This document shows positions 8,597 through 16,986 of a stretch of DNA of 64,000 nucleotides, one piece after another. Each line of letters begins with the position of its first letter. The first letter of the stretch is position 1. Below the pieces are notes generated by a model. It was not told the origin of the DNA. It was given only the letters and a program-made list of their open reading frames with translations, and did no database searches. Made by a program: the position numbers and the translations under genes. The stretch spans positions 3,286,001-3,350,000 of the forward strand of contig NZ_CP030051.1 in assembly GCF_004114975.1 (NCBI RefSeq). Reading direction: 5' to 3'. This DNA comes from Bradyrhizobium guangdongense. Lineage in GTDB: Bacteria > Pseudomonadota > Alphaproteobacteria > Rhizobiales > Xanthobacteraceae.

Positions 8597-9733
8597 ATGA
8601 AGTGGCTGCGAATCAGTTCGGCGTTGACCGGGATTGCTGCATGCAGCCTTGTGCTCGCGCAGGTAGCGCCGCATGCCCGCGAGGCCGGCGCTGTCCTCGC
8701 CGCGCAGGACGATCCGGCGGCGCTGTCCGAACTCAAGCTCGATGCGGCTCTCGCCAAAGACGAGCACCTGGTTCAGGACAACATCGAAGCCGCGCTCAAG
8801 GCCGGCGATGCCGATCTCGCCGACAGCTTCGTCGCGCTCGCGCGTGACCGCAACATCGCGCTGCCCGACGATCTGCTGAGCCGGGTCGGCGATGCGGTCA
8901 AGGCGGAGAATTCCACCTCGCAATTCGCCAAGCGCTTTGCCACCGGGCTCGTCACCGGCAATGCCGACGATGTCGCGAGTCTCTCCGGAACCGTCGCCGG
9001 CGATCTTTTCGTGATCGGCGATATCAGGGACGTCGTGCGCGAGAGCAAGCACCTCGCCATGGGCGAGGACACCGATCGCCTCGTGCTCGGCCTCGCAACT
9101 GCCGGCCTCGCGGTCACGGCGGTGACCTATCTGTCCGCCGGAGGCGCGGCGCCGGTCCGTGCCGGGCTGACGCTGGTGAAGGACGCCCGCAAGGTCGGGC
9201 GGCTCGGCGAAGGACTCGCCGCGTGGGCCGGCCGGTCGGCGCGCGAAGTGGTCGACACGCCGATGCTTCAGAACGCCGTCGCCTCGGGCTCGGTGCTGCG
9301 GCCGGGCGAGACCGTGAGCGCGATCAAGGCCGCGTTCCGCGTCGAGAAGGCCGGCGCCCTGGTCCGGCTCGGCAAGGACGTCACGCGCGTCGCCGAAAAA
9401 TCAGGCACGCGCGGCGCGATGGATAGCTTGCGCATCGCCGAGGGCCCGAAGGATGTCGCGCGCGCGGCGCGGCTTGCGGAAGCGCAAGGCGGCAAGACGC
9501 GCGCGCTTCTGAAGCTGCTCGGCCGCGGCGCGCTGCTGCTGGTCGGCGGCGCATTCGATCTCACGCTGTGGCTGTTCGGCGCGGCACTGACGCTGTTCGG
9601 CCTGCTGTCGTCGATCAAGGCGACCACCGAACGCCTGACCCAGGCGTGGTGCGATCGCAGACGGGCCCGGCGGCTCCGCCGGGCGCAGCTGGTTGCCGAA
9701 GCCGCGCTGGCAAACACGGCCGCCACGGCCTAA
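8597..9733 (+). CDS. Secreted or membrane-anchored protein of unknown function
   Basis: A 378-residue protein. The start is placed at ATG 8597, which yields a signal-peptide-like beginning (MKWLRISSALTGIAACSLVL). Residues 35-110 are Asp/Ala-rich helices that resemble degenerate repeats (DAALAKDEHLVQDNIEAALK then GDADLADSFVALARD). A hydrophobic segment LVLGLATAGLAVTAVTYLSAG lies near 155-175 and a long one, ALLLVGGAFDLTLWLFGAAL, near 320-345. It ends in an Arg-rich cytoplasmic-type tail. No catalytic motif is recognised. The frame is open further upstream to 8375, but without secretion features. Function not assigned. Confidence 0.72.
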   Translation: MKWLRISSALTGIAACSLVLAQVAPHAREAGAVLAAQDDPAALSELKLDAALAKDEHLVQDNIEAALKAGDADLADSFVALARDRNIALPDDLLSRVGDAVKAENSTSQFAKRFATGLVTGNADDVASLSGTVAGDLFVIGDIRDVVRESKHLAMGEDTDRLVLGLATAGLAVTAVTYLSAGGAAPVRAGLTLVKDARKVGRLGEGLAAWAGRSAREVVDTPMLQNAVASGSVLRPGETVSAIKAAFRVEKAGALVRLGKDVTRVAEKSGTRGAMDSLRIAEGPKDVARAARLAEAQGGKTRALLKLLGRGALLLVGGAFDLTLWLFGAALTLFGLLSSIKATTERLTQAWCDRRRARRLRRAQLVAEAALANTAATA

Positions 9734-9811
9734 AGCGCACCGCGCTTCAGGTTATTGTTTGAGCATGATCTTGCCGGAAAACCGCTGCACACTTTTCCGG
9801 ATCATGCTCTA
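9731..9811. repeat. Dispersed palindromic repeat element
   Basis: GAGCATGATC-TTG-CCGGAAAA (9760-9780) pairs with TTTTCCGGATCATGCTC (9792-9808), preceded by a small AAGCGC...GCGCTT palindrome at 9732-9746. From memory this sequence recurs many times between genes in Bradyrhizobium and related genomes. It may also act as a transcription terminator for the preceding gene. Confidence 0.7.
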
Positions 9812-9846
9812 AGATCAACCTTTCCCTCAAATCTGCGGAACTGCTG

Positions 9847-10617
9847 ATGCCGAGCTTTCACAACGGCCCCGTTGAAATGGCCTATCTCGACGAAGGCGCG
9901 GGTGATCCGATCATCCTGGTGCACGGCTTTGCCTCGAGCAAGAACGTCAACTGGGTCTATCCGACCTGGGTCTCGGAGCTGCGCAAGAACGGCCGCCGCG
10001 TCATCGCGCTCGACAATCGCGGCCATGGCGAAAGCGCAAAGCTCTACGAGCCCGCGCAATACTCGATCCCGACCATGGCCGGCGATGTGCTCGCGCTGAT
10101 GGATCATCTCGCCATCCCGCAAGCCGACATCATGGGCTATTCGATGGGGGGGCGGATGGCGGCCTGGCTCGGACTGAACGAGCCGCAGCGCCTGCGCTCG
10201 GCGATCCTCGGCGGCATCGGCGTCGGCGGCCTGATCGAGGGCACCGGACCCGGCGAGGTCGTGGCGAAGGCGCTGGAAGCGTCCTCGCTCGATGACGTCA
10301 CCGATCCCGTCGGCCGCACGTTTCGTGCGTTTGCGGACCAGACCCGCTCGGATCGGCGTGCGCTCGCCGCCTGCCTGCGCGGCACGCGCGATCTCATGAC
10401 CAGGGAGGAGGCCGCCCGCATCGAGGTGCCGGTGCTGATCGCGGTCGGCTCGACCGACGACGTCGCAGGCTCGGCCAGCGCGTTAGGCGCGATCATCCCG
10501 GGCTCGGAAGTGCTCGACATTCCCGGCCGCGATCACATGCGCGCGGTCGGCGACAAGGTCTACAAATCGGGCGTTCTCGATTTCCTGTCACGCCGGGGCC
10601 GAGGTGATGTTGCTTGA
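9847..10617 (+). CDS. Alpha/beta-fold hydrolase
   Basis: A 256-residue single-domain alpha/beta hydrolase. It shows the oxyanion-loop HG (VHGFASSKNVNW, 25-36), DNRGHGES (56-63), the nucleophile elbow GYSMGG with Ser99, a probable catalytic Asp in VGSTDDVAG (near 205) and a catalytic His in PGRDHMRAV (near 233). It probably cleaves an ester, lactone or related bond in the cytoplasm. It stands alone after a palindromic repeat. The substrate is unknown; homoserine-lactonase, esterase and enol-lactonase-like roles are all possible. Confidence 0.85.
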   Translation: MPSFHNGPVEMAYLDEGAGDPIILVHGFASSKNVNWVYPTWVSELRKNGRRVIALDNRGHGESAKLYEPAQYSIPTMAGDVLALMDHLAIPQADIMGYSMGGRMAAWLGLNEPQRLRSAILGGIGVGGLIEGTGPGEVVAKALEASSLDDVTDPVGRTFRAFADQTRSDRRALAACLRGTRDLMTREEAARIEVPVLIAVGSTDDVAGSASALGAIIPGSEVLDIPGRDHMRAVGDKVYKSGVLDFLSRRGRGDVA

Positions 10618-10722
10618 GGCCACGAGGTCGTTGCCATCGTAAGGGGTCTGCACTCCCTTCGGGGTGACCGTCCAAATCTGGAGTCCGCCGAGGGTGTTGA
10701 TGAGAAGTCAGCTCGAAGGGGA
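10588..10722 (-). pseudogene. Possible C-terminal remnant of a lost gene
   Basis: On the minus strand about 40 codons in one frame read like a protein end: LINTLGGLQIWTVTPKG, then VQTPYDGNDLVASSNITSAP and a TGA stop at 10588. A TGA lies directly upstream, and no start codon or ribosome site fits. The text is far more protein-like than the other frames here. It overlaps the last 30 bases of the alpha/beta hydrolase on the opposite strand. It may be the tail of a gene removed by deletion or inversion; the original family is not recognised. Confidence 0.3.
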
Positions 10723-10783
10723 TAGGAACGTCGGCTAACGCCCGATCGCGCTGGCATCGACGAGATGGATCTCCGTTACTGCT

Positions 10784-11728
10784 TCACACCGCCTTGTCGC
10801 TGAACGCGGCGGCAAGCGTGGTGAGGAACGACATGACGCGTTGTGTGCGCAGGGGCGGGCGGCGGTCCGAGGTGCGCAACATCCATAGAGGTTCTCCAAA
10901 CGTGCGCCAGGGCGCAAGCACTTCGACCAGCCGGCCCGCGCGAAGGTCTTCGTCGACGAGCCAGGCGGGCCCCCAGCCGATCCCAAACCCATTCGCGATC
11001 AACGCGAGCGACGCGTGCGCGTCGTCGCAAATGTGCTTGGGCTTGGGCGTGACTCGAATGGGTCTTTTGCCGTGCGGGTCGGCAAAGCGCCAGGTCAGGA
11101 TCTGACCGCTCGCGGGATTCCGGAAGCCGACGTGGTCGTGCGCGGAAAGCTCGTATGGAGTCGCCGGCGCGCCGCGCGCCTTCAGATAGGCAGGCGAGGC
11201 GCAAGCGATCCAGGAGAACGTGCAAAGCCGCCGTGCCTGATGACCGGGCACGCGGTCGAGGCGTCCTGAGCGGATCGCGACGTCGACCCCTTCCGCCGCG
11301 AGATCGAGAATCTCGTTGCGGAATTTGACCTCGATCTCGATTTCCGGCCGCTCCCGCAGGAATGCAGGTAGTCGCGGCAGGATGCAGGCGCGCGCGAACG
11401 AGGCGGGGGCGGTCACGCACACCCGTCCGCCATCATCGCGCCCGACTTCGCCGAGCGCGGATTGGACACGGGCGAGACTCTCGACCAACGCGCGTCCCGC
11501 CGCCATCAGCCTGTCGCCCTCTTCGGTCAGCGCCAACGAATGCGTGGAGCGATGCAAAAGCCGCAAGCCCCGAGCCTTTTCGAAGCGGGCGACCGCCTTG
11601 GACATCGCGGAGGTGGTCGTCCCCGCTCGCCGCGCGGCTTCGGCAAAGGAGCCTGCCTCCACGACCCGGACGAAGGCGAGGAGACGCGAGAGATCGGGAG
11701 GTAAAGTCGTTGTGGACATGGAGTCCAC
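10784..11728 (-). CDS. LysR-family transcriptional regulator
   Basis: A 314-residue LTTR. The N-terminal winged helix-turn-helix spans residues 12-70 (LLAFVRVVEAGSFAEAARRA then TSAMSKAVARFEKARG). The effector domain begins near residue 95 (GGRVCVTAPASFARACILP) and has the usual two-lobed periplasmic-binding fold. It is divergently transcribed from the DUF1330-like gene at 11825, with 96 bases between them, so that gene is its likely target along with itself. The shared region has several T-N11-A candidates but no single outstanding operator. Effector unknown. Confidence 0.9.
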   Translation of the reverse strand: MDSMSTTTLPPDLSRLLAFVRVVEAGSFAEAARRAGTTTSAMSKAVARFEKARGLRLLHRSTHSLALTEEGDRLMAAGRALVESLARVQSALGEVGRDDGGRVCVTAPASFARACILPRLPAFLRERPEIEIEVKFRNEILDLAAEGVDVAIRSGRLDRVPGHQARRLCTFSWIACASPAYLKARGAPATPYELSAHDHVGFRNPASGQILTWRFADPHGKRPIRVTPKPKHICDDAHASLALIANGFGIGWGPAWLVDEDLRAGRLVEVLAPWRTFGEPLWMLRTSDRRPPLRTQRVMSFLTTLAAAFSDKAV

Positions 11729-11824
11729 ATCATCATGGCTATGCGGTCACTACAAGAGCCATTCGCGAACGGCTAAACACAGAGCGTTAGCGCATCATGT
11801 GGCGCTCAAAATGCGGGAAGTCCC

Positions 11825-12238
11825 ATGCACCTCATCGAAATCACCCTGCAAGCCCTTGATGCAGCCGAGCGCGCGATTCCTCCCGGCCAGCCGGTCTATA
11901 TGCTCAATCTGCTGTGCTACCGCGCGCAGGCGCGTTACGAGGACGGATTCGACGCCGCGCCCTGCTCGGGCCGCGAAGCCTTTAATGAGCGCTATAGGCC
12001 GGCATTCCGGCGTCTCGCGGCCGGTAAGCCGCTGGTGCGGATGTTTTCCGTGCCGGTCCTGGCCAGCCTCGTCGGCTCGCCAGGCGAACGCTGGGACGAA
12101 GCGGCGATAAATGAATATGGCGATTTCGCTACCTTCCGCTCGATCGTCGATACCGAGACCTACCGGCGCGAAGTCGCCCCCCATCGGCACGCGGCGCTCG
12201 AGGATTTCCGGCTGTTCGCGCTCCCCAAGGCCATGTGA
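11825..12238 (+). CDS. DUF1330-like small protein
   Basis: A 137-residue soluble protein with a ferredoxin-like (dimeric alpha/beta barrel) pattern: PVYMLNLLCYRAQARYEDGF near 24-43, then GREAFNERYRPAFRRLA, and a C-terminal VDTETYRREVAPHRHAALEDFRLFA. The MLNL...Y...Y spacing resembles DUF1330/EthD-type proteins, whose activities are mostly unknown. It is divergent from a LysR regulator, which suggests inducible expression. Confidence in the gene is good; confidence in the family is moderate. Confidence 0.7.
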   Translation: MHLIEITLQALDAAERAIPPGQPVYMLNLLCYRAQARYEDGFDAAPCSGREAFNERYRPAFRRLAAGKPLVRMFSVPVLASLVGSPGERWDEAAINEYGDFATFRSIVDTETYRREVAPHRHAALEDFRLFALPKAM

Positions 12239-12281
12239 GCGCATTGAGGATCAGGAGGCGCGATGACTCTTCATCCCAATC

Positions 12282-13640
12282 TCACCGCGCTTTGCTGTCG
12301 TCCCCAAACCGACGCGCCAGCGCCATCAGCACCACGAAGGTCGCCAGCCACACCATGCGTGCGCCATAGCGGTCGTGCGGTCCCGAGATCACGCCGCAGA
12401 TGAAGGCGTTGCCGAGCAATGCCAGCGTCACGGTCGCCGCCAGCAGCGTCAGGTCGTCCAGCTTGCGATGGGCGAGCGCATGTCCGAGCAGCGCGACCAG
12501 CGCCAGCATGGAGATCAGCGCGACCGGGACGTGCAGCCAGTTGACGTAATCGAAATTCAGGCCCCAATGCTGCTGGCGCGCCGCGCGCATCGGCGCCACT
12601 TGTGCAGGGATGTAGCGCTCGATGATACCGTAGGTGTGCGGAATCCAGACGCTGGTGCCTTCGCCGGTCGCGACGTGGATCAATTGCTGGCCCATCGCCC
12701 GCAGCGCCGCGCCGGCCTGCCACGCAGGATAATCGGCGAGCGAGTGCTCGACGATGTAGCCCATCTCCTCATCGAGGCCCTCGAAGCGGCCGAGCGTGTT
12801 GAACATGCTCTTGCCCCACAAAAATTCGTCGGCGGTCGCGGGCAGCTCGTTGCGATAGGGGCAGAGCTTGAAGTTCTCGCGGGGGCAGTGGTCGTTCAGA
12901 AAACGTGCGACGATGCCGTCCTGCATCATGCGGCCGAAAGCGACGCCGGTGCCGCCGGGTGTCCAGGCCCATTTGCCCGACAGCGCATGGTCGGCCGAGA
13001 TCAGCATCAGGGCGCCCACGACGATCGTGAGGCTCCCCTGGGCGAGCCCGGCGATCGGAAGGCGGCGCCGAAGCAACGGGCGCATGGTCCAGCCAACGAC
13101 GCAGAGCCCGAGCAGCACGCCGAGCGTGGCGCTGTGGGTTGCAGCGGAGAAGGCGGTGAAGACGAACAGCGAGGTCCTCTCCAGTCCCGAGATACGATTG
13201 CCCGCGATCACGAGGAGAAACAGCGACAGCACCGACAATCCTGCAAAGATGTCGGTGAGCAGCATGCTCGCGAGCCAGGGCAGGGCGGTCGACACGATCA
13301 GGACCAGGCTGATCGCGACGAAGCGGAAGGTCTGCATCATGGAGAGCAAGCGCAGCGTCAGCTGCAGCAGCCACAGCGTTGCCAGCGACTGGACCGCGAG
13401 GTTGATCCAGAAGCCGAAGCCTTCGCCATAGTGCAGGTAGATGCCGAAGACGGTGGAGCGGCTGGGGACGAGATAGCCCTCGTACCAGCGCGCCAGATAG
13501 CCGCCGGTATCCCATTGCAACAGCGGATAGCCGTTCCAGAACGCCGGCGCGATCATGAGGAGAGGCAGCGCCACTGCCGCCAGCCGCAGCCAGAACGTCG
13601 GCGCGGCGCGCGCGCGCAATTGATCGGTGGTGATGCTCAA
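12282..13640 (-). CDS. Polytopic membrane protein, GT-C glycosyltransferase-like
   Basis: A 452-residue protein with about ten membrane helices. After helix 1 it has NGYPLLQWDTGGYLARWYEG, an acidic loop in the position where GT-C polyprenyl-phosphate glycosyltransferases place their catalytic Asp. A large periplasmic loop (near 215-330) carries two or three Cys residues (NDHCPRENFKLCPYRNELP). The last helices are followed by a short basic tail. The overall plan resembles GT39/GT87 enzymes but I cannot name a family. It is alone, converging with the DUF1330-like gene. It is the third such protein in the first 14 kb. Confidence 0.65.
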   Translation of the reverse strand: MSITTDQLRARAAPTFWLRLAAVALPLLMIAPAFWNGYPLLQWDTGGYLARWYEGYLVPSRSTVFGIYLHYGEGFGFWINLAVQSLATLWLLQLTLRLLSMMQTFRFVAISLVLIVSTALPWLASMLLTDIFAGLSVLSLFLLVIAGNRISGLERTSLFVFTAFSAATHSATLGVLLGLCVVGWTMRPLLRRRLPIAGLAQGSLTIVVGALMLISADHALSGKWAWTPGGTGVAFGRMMQDGIVARFLNDHCPRENFKLCPYRNELPATADEFLWGKSMFNTLGRFEGLDEEMGYIVEHSLADYPAWQAGAALRAMGQQLIHVATGEGTSVWIPHTYGIIERYIPAQVAPMRAARQQHWGLNFDYVNWLHVPVALISMLALVALLGHALAHRKLDDLTLLAATVTLALLGNAFICGVISGPHDRYGARMVWLATFVVLMALARRFGDDSKAR

Positions 13641-13914
13641 AACCGCTCCGTCCTCGTGCGGACCATGCCCGCAATAACGGTTGCGATGAAATTCACCAAT
13701 AGTTTGACCCCGCCCGGCTTGAATTTGGCGAGACTCTGACCATTTTGAGCCGACCTTGCCGTCGGGGGCGCCAGAAGAACCTGTTATGTTTCAAGGCGTT
13801 GGGGTACTTCCTGGGGCAACGCGCTGTTCACTCTCAGGCAAGCCCGTCAGGACTTTGTCGCCTACACTGTGCTATAAAGCCAATAAAACCAGCCCAATCG
13901 AAAGAGCAGATTTC

Positions 13915-14739
13915 ATGGCAGTGCATCAGGTCAATCCGGGAGGAAAGCTCGCGACGCTCGATCCGATCTGGGACCGGATCCGCGGCGAAGCCGAAGACAT
14001 CGTCCGCCGCGAGCCGGAGCTTGCGACCTTCATTTATTCGGCGGTGCTGCATCACGGCCGACTGGAAGACTCGGTGGTCCACCGAGTCGCCGAGCGGCTC
14101 GACCATTCCGCCTTGTCAGGCGATCTCGTGCGCCAAGCCTACATGGACGCGCTGCGCGACGAACCCGATCTCGGGAACGCCTTCCGTGCGGATCTCGTCG
14201 CCGTCTATGACCGCGATCCCGCGACCTCGCGATTCATCGATCCCTTGCTCTACTTCAAGGGCTTTCACGCCATCCAGACCCATCGGCTGGCGCATTGGCT
14301 CTATCTCAAGGGCCGCAAGGATTTTGCTTTTTACCTGCAGAGCCGCGCCTCCGCGGTGTTCCAGACCGACATCAATCCCGCCGCGCGCATCGGCCGCGGC
14401 ATCTTCCTCGACCACGCCACCGGCTTCGTCTGCGGTGAGACCGCTGTCATCGAGGACGACGTCTCGATCCTGCACGGCGTCACGCTCGGCGGCACCGGCA
14501 AGGAGAACGAGGACCGCCATCCGAAGATTCGTCATGGCGTGCTGATCGGCGCCGGCGCCAAGATCCTCGGCAACATCGAGATCGGTCATTGCGCGCGCAT
14601 CGCGGCCGGCTCGGTCGTGGTGAAGCCGGTGCCGCACAACGTCACCGTCGCGGGCGTGCCGGCCAAGATCGTCGGCGAGGCTGGCTGCGCCGAGCCGTCG
14701 CGCACCATGGACCAGATGATCAACGCGATGGGGCTTTGA
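13915..14739 (+). CDS. cysE: Serine O-acetyltransferase
   Basis: A 274-residue enzyme that acetylates L-serine with acetyl-CoA, the committed step of cysteine synthesis. The N-terminal helical domain (1-140) holds DPIWDRIRGEAEDIVRREPE and the family signature FKGFHAIQTHRLAHWLY (near 118-134), which includes a catalytic His. The C-terminal left-handed beta-helix of hexapeptide repeats (near 145-255) contains HGVTLGGTGKENEDRHPKI and ends AGVPAKIVGEAG. ATG 13915 follows a short AGAG site; the frame is open upstream to 13756 but that part is not CysE-like. A TATAAA at 13873-13878 could be the -10 element. The DUF3126 gene follows, a neighbourhood common in rhizobia. Confidence 0.95.
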   Translation: MAVHQVNPGGKLATLDPIWDRIRGEAEDIVRREPELATFIYSAVLHHGRLEDSVVHRVAERLDHSALSGDLVRQAYMDALRDEPDLGNAFRADLVAVYDRDPATSRFIDPLLYFKGFHAIQTHRLAHWLYLKGRKDFAFYLQSRASAVFQTDINPAARIGRGIFLDHATGFVCGETAVIEDDVSILHGVTLGGTGKENEDRHPKIRHGVLIGAGAKILGNIEIGHCARIAAGSVVVKPVPHNVTVAGVPAKIVGEAGCAEPSRTMDQMINAMGL

Positions 14740-14748
14740 GTTCGCAGG

Positions 14749-14772
14749 AAAGGGCCGGATTTTCCGGCCTTG
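14749..14772 (+). terminator. Weak hairpin after cysE
   Basis: GGCCGGA (14753-14759) pairs with TCCGGCC (14763-14769) around a TTT loop, with AA/TT extending the stem. There is no clear U-tract, so it may only attenuate read-through into the DUF3126 gene. Confidence 0.4.
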
Positions 14773-14861
14773 TCGTCCCCAAATTCTTTGGCAATTGATG
14801 CTGGCGGTTCGTCGCGTCTCGTCCTAAAACCCGCCGACCAAATTTCGATCGGAGACTTGCC

Positions 14862-15080
14862 GTGGACGTCAAAGAAGTCAGAAAACTGGATGCGTATCTG
14901 AAGCGCGTGTTCGGCAATCCCAAGATCCGCGTCGTGCCGCGGCCGAAGAAGGACGATTCTGCCGAGGTCTATATCGGCGAGGAGTTCATCGGCGTTCTGT
15001 TCGTCGACGACGAGGACGATGATCGCTCGTTCCAATTCCAGATGGCGATACTCGAGGACGATCTGGTCGACCAGGAATAG
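14862..15080 (+). CDS. DUF3126 family small protein
   Basis: A 72-residue protein starting at GTG with CGGAG upstream. It has the LDAYLKRVFGNPKIRVVPRP start, then KKDDSAEVYIGEEFIGVLFV and an acidic end. This closely matches DUF3126 (PF11324), a family restricted to alphaproteobacteria and usually next to cysE. It is probably a cytoplasmic alpha/beta protein. No biochemical role is known; conserved linkage to cysE hints at sulfur metabolism, which is inference only. Confidence 0.88.
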   Translation: MDVKEVRKLDAYLKRVFGNPKIRVVPRPKKDDSAEVYIGEEFIGVLFVDDEDDDRSFQFQMAILEDDLVDQE

Positions 15081-15176
15081 GTCGGCCGACCGGCCCGGTG
15101 ACGCGGAACTTCCGACGTCACCATTTTGTGGTTGAGCGGCGGTGCAATCGATCGCCGCAGCTCCCATATTCTCCTC

Positions 15177-16382
15177 ATGAAGACTGTGCTGATCTCCGGG
15201 GCGGGGATCGCAGGGCCGACCTTGGCCTATTGGCTCGAGCGCGCCGGCTACGTGCCGACGCTGGTCGAGCGCGCGCCCGCGCTCCGTCGCGGCGGCTATG
15301 TCATCGATTTCTGGGGACTGGGTTACGACATCGCCGAACGCATGGGGCTGCTGCCGGCGATTGACCGTGCCGGTTACCATGTGCGCGACCTGCGCATCGT
15401 CGGCGATGACGGACGGCGCGTTGCCGGTTTCGGCACCCGCGTGTTCGACGAGCTCACGGGCGGGCGTTTCATCACCTTGGCGCGAAGCGATCTGTCGCGC
15501 CTGCTCTACGACAAGATCAGCGCTTCGACGGAGGTCATCTTCGATGACGAGATCGTCGCGCTCGAGGAGCGAGCCGATCACGTCGGGGTTCGCTTGCTGC
15601 GTGGTGGAGAGCGCCGCTTCGATCTCGTGGTCGGGGCCGACGGACTGCATTCGTCGGTGCGGCGTCTTGCTTTCGGCCCGCAATCGGCTTTCGAGCGTCA
15701 TCTCGGCTACGGCGTCGCCGCGATCGAGATTCATGATTACGACCGGCGCGACGAGAATACTTATCTCATGTACACCGAGCGGGGCCGCATGATCGGGCGC
15801 TTTGCCCTGCATGGCGGCCGAACGCTGTTCCTTTTCATCTTCGCCGACGACACCGGCTTGTGGCCCGCGACGCTTGCCGATCAGAAGGCAAGGCTGCGCG
15901 AAGTCTATCGCGGCGCGCGATGGGAGTGGCCACAAATCGCTTCCGCGCTCGATCGCTGTGATGATCTCTATTTCGACCGCGTCAGCCAGATCAAAATGGA
16001 CATTTGGTCAAAGGGCCGCATCGCTCTGATTGGCGATGCAGCCTTCTGCGTGTCGCTGGTGGCCGGGCAGGGCTCGGCGTTGGCCATGATCTCGGCCTAT
16101 GTGCTTGCGGGTGAACTCGCCCGTGCCGACGGGTGCTACCGGGATGCTTTTAACGCCTACGAGGCGCGGCTTCGCAGTTACATCGAAGCCAAGCAGCGCG
16201 GAGCGGCGCGCTTCGCCGCGGCCTTCGCGCCGAGGACCTCCTATGGTCTGTGGTTTCGAAATCAGGTCGTCAGGGCCTGCTCATGGCCGGGCGCGGCGAG
16301 ACTCATGGTCGGTCGTGACATCACGGACAGGCTGGACCTGCCGGACTATCGCTGGGACCGGCACGATACGGCGAGCGCCTGA
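15177..16382 (+). CDS. FAD-dependent monooxygenase/oxidoreductase
   Basis: A 401-residue flavoprotein of the class A hydroxylase group. ATG 15177 gives MKTVLISGAGIAGPTLAYWL, with the dinucleotide motif at residues 8-13 directly after the start. VERAPALRRGGYVIDFWGLG follows (the GGYVIDFWG text is typical of TetX-like and related tailoring enzymes). The DG motif is LVVGADGLHSSVR, near 155-167, and the GD motif is RIALIGDAAFCVSLVAGQGS, near 280-300. It probably hydroxylates or epoxidises a small organic molecule using NAD(P)H and O2. The closest functions in memory are antibiotic or polyketide modification, but the substrate is not known. Confidence 0.85.
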   Translation: MKTVLISGAGIAGPTLAYWLERAGYVPTLVERAPALRRGGYVIDFWGLGYDIAERMGLLPAIDRAGYHVRDLRIVGDDGRRVAGFGTRVFDELTGGRFITLARSDLSRLLYDKISASTEVIFDDEIVALEERADHVGVRLLRGGERRFDLVVGADGLHSSVRRLAFGPQSAFERHLGYGVAAIEIHDYDRRDENTYLMYTERGRMIGRFALHGGRTLFLFIFADDTGLWPATLADQKARLREVYRGARWEWPQIASALDRCDDLYFDRVSQIKMDIWSKGRIALIGDAAFCVSLVAGQGSALAMISAYVLAGELARADGCYRDAFNAYEARLRSYIEAKQRGAARFAAAFAPRTSYGLWFRNQVVRACSWPGAARLMVGRDITDRLDLPDYRWDRHDTASA

Positions 16383-16403
16383 GCCGGCCGCGATCTCCAG
16401 GTT

Positions 16404-16799
16404 CTAGCTCTTCGCAAGAATTCGCAGCCGCGCGGTGGCTTCGGCGACCGTAAGGTCCTGCACGTCGACGAGCTCGGCCTCTACGACCATGTCGCGCTCC
16501 GTCTGCTCGACCACACGCGCCCGCGCCGTGATCGGTCCGACTGCCGCAGGTTTCAGGAAACGCGTGTCGAGGTTCCTGGTGACCACGGTCAAGCCAGGCG
16601 AGAGTCTTGCGAGCGCGCAAATCCCCGTCGCCGAGTCCAGCATCGCCGCCAGAAAGCCGCCCTGGACCGTCCCGTGTCTGTTGGTGAATGCGACCTGCGC
16701 CTGGAAGCGAATCAGCGCATCCCCGTTCTCGTCCGTGCCGATCCATTCGCGTCCGAGCAGCTGAGCCCCGGGCGGAAGATTTGCTGTCACCTCGCTCAC
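16404..16799 (-). CDS. PaaI-type hotdog-fold acyl-CoA thioesterase
   Basis: A 131-residue single hotdog domain. The central helix motif HGTVQGGFLAAMLDSATG (near 42-59) includes the HGG-like oxyanion region and the catalytic acidic residue (Asp55) on the long helix. It is followed by the beta strands TVVTRNLDTRFLKPAAVGPI and a typical ARARVVE strand. Such proteins are tetrameric thioesterases that hydrolyse aryl- or medium-chain acyl-CoA. It converges with the preceding monooxygenase, so it is not in an operon with it. Substrate not determined. Confidence 0.85.
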   Translation of the reverse strand: MSEVTANLPPGAQLLGREWIGTDENGDALIRFQAQVAFTNRHGTVQGGFLAAMLDSATGICALARLSPGLTVVTRNLDTRFLKPAAVGPITARARVVEQTERDMVVEAELVDVQDLTVAEATARLRILAKS

Positions 16800-16986
16800 A
16801 TAGACCCTCCCGGCGTGGAGCCCGGCTTTGCATCATTCGAATTTTCCGATGATGACACTATGCTCCTGTTTTGCCCGACGGGTCAAGCTAAAGTTCGAAA
16901 AAAGCGAAGTCGCGAGAAATGCAGGGATTGCCAGTCGCCTGGCTACTGTGCATGGGGTTGTTTTCGAGTTCTTGTCGCGGCCGGCT

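Noticed and set aside
14586..15935. A 449-codon minus-strand frame covering cysE, DUF3126 and the monooxygenase
   Set aside because: It is antisense to three well-supported genes, with no domain text of its own.
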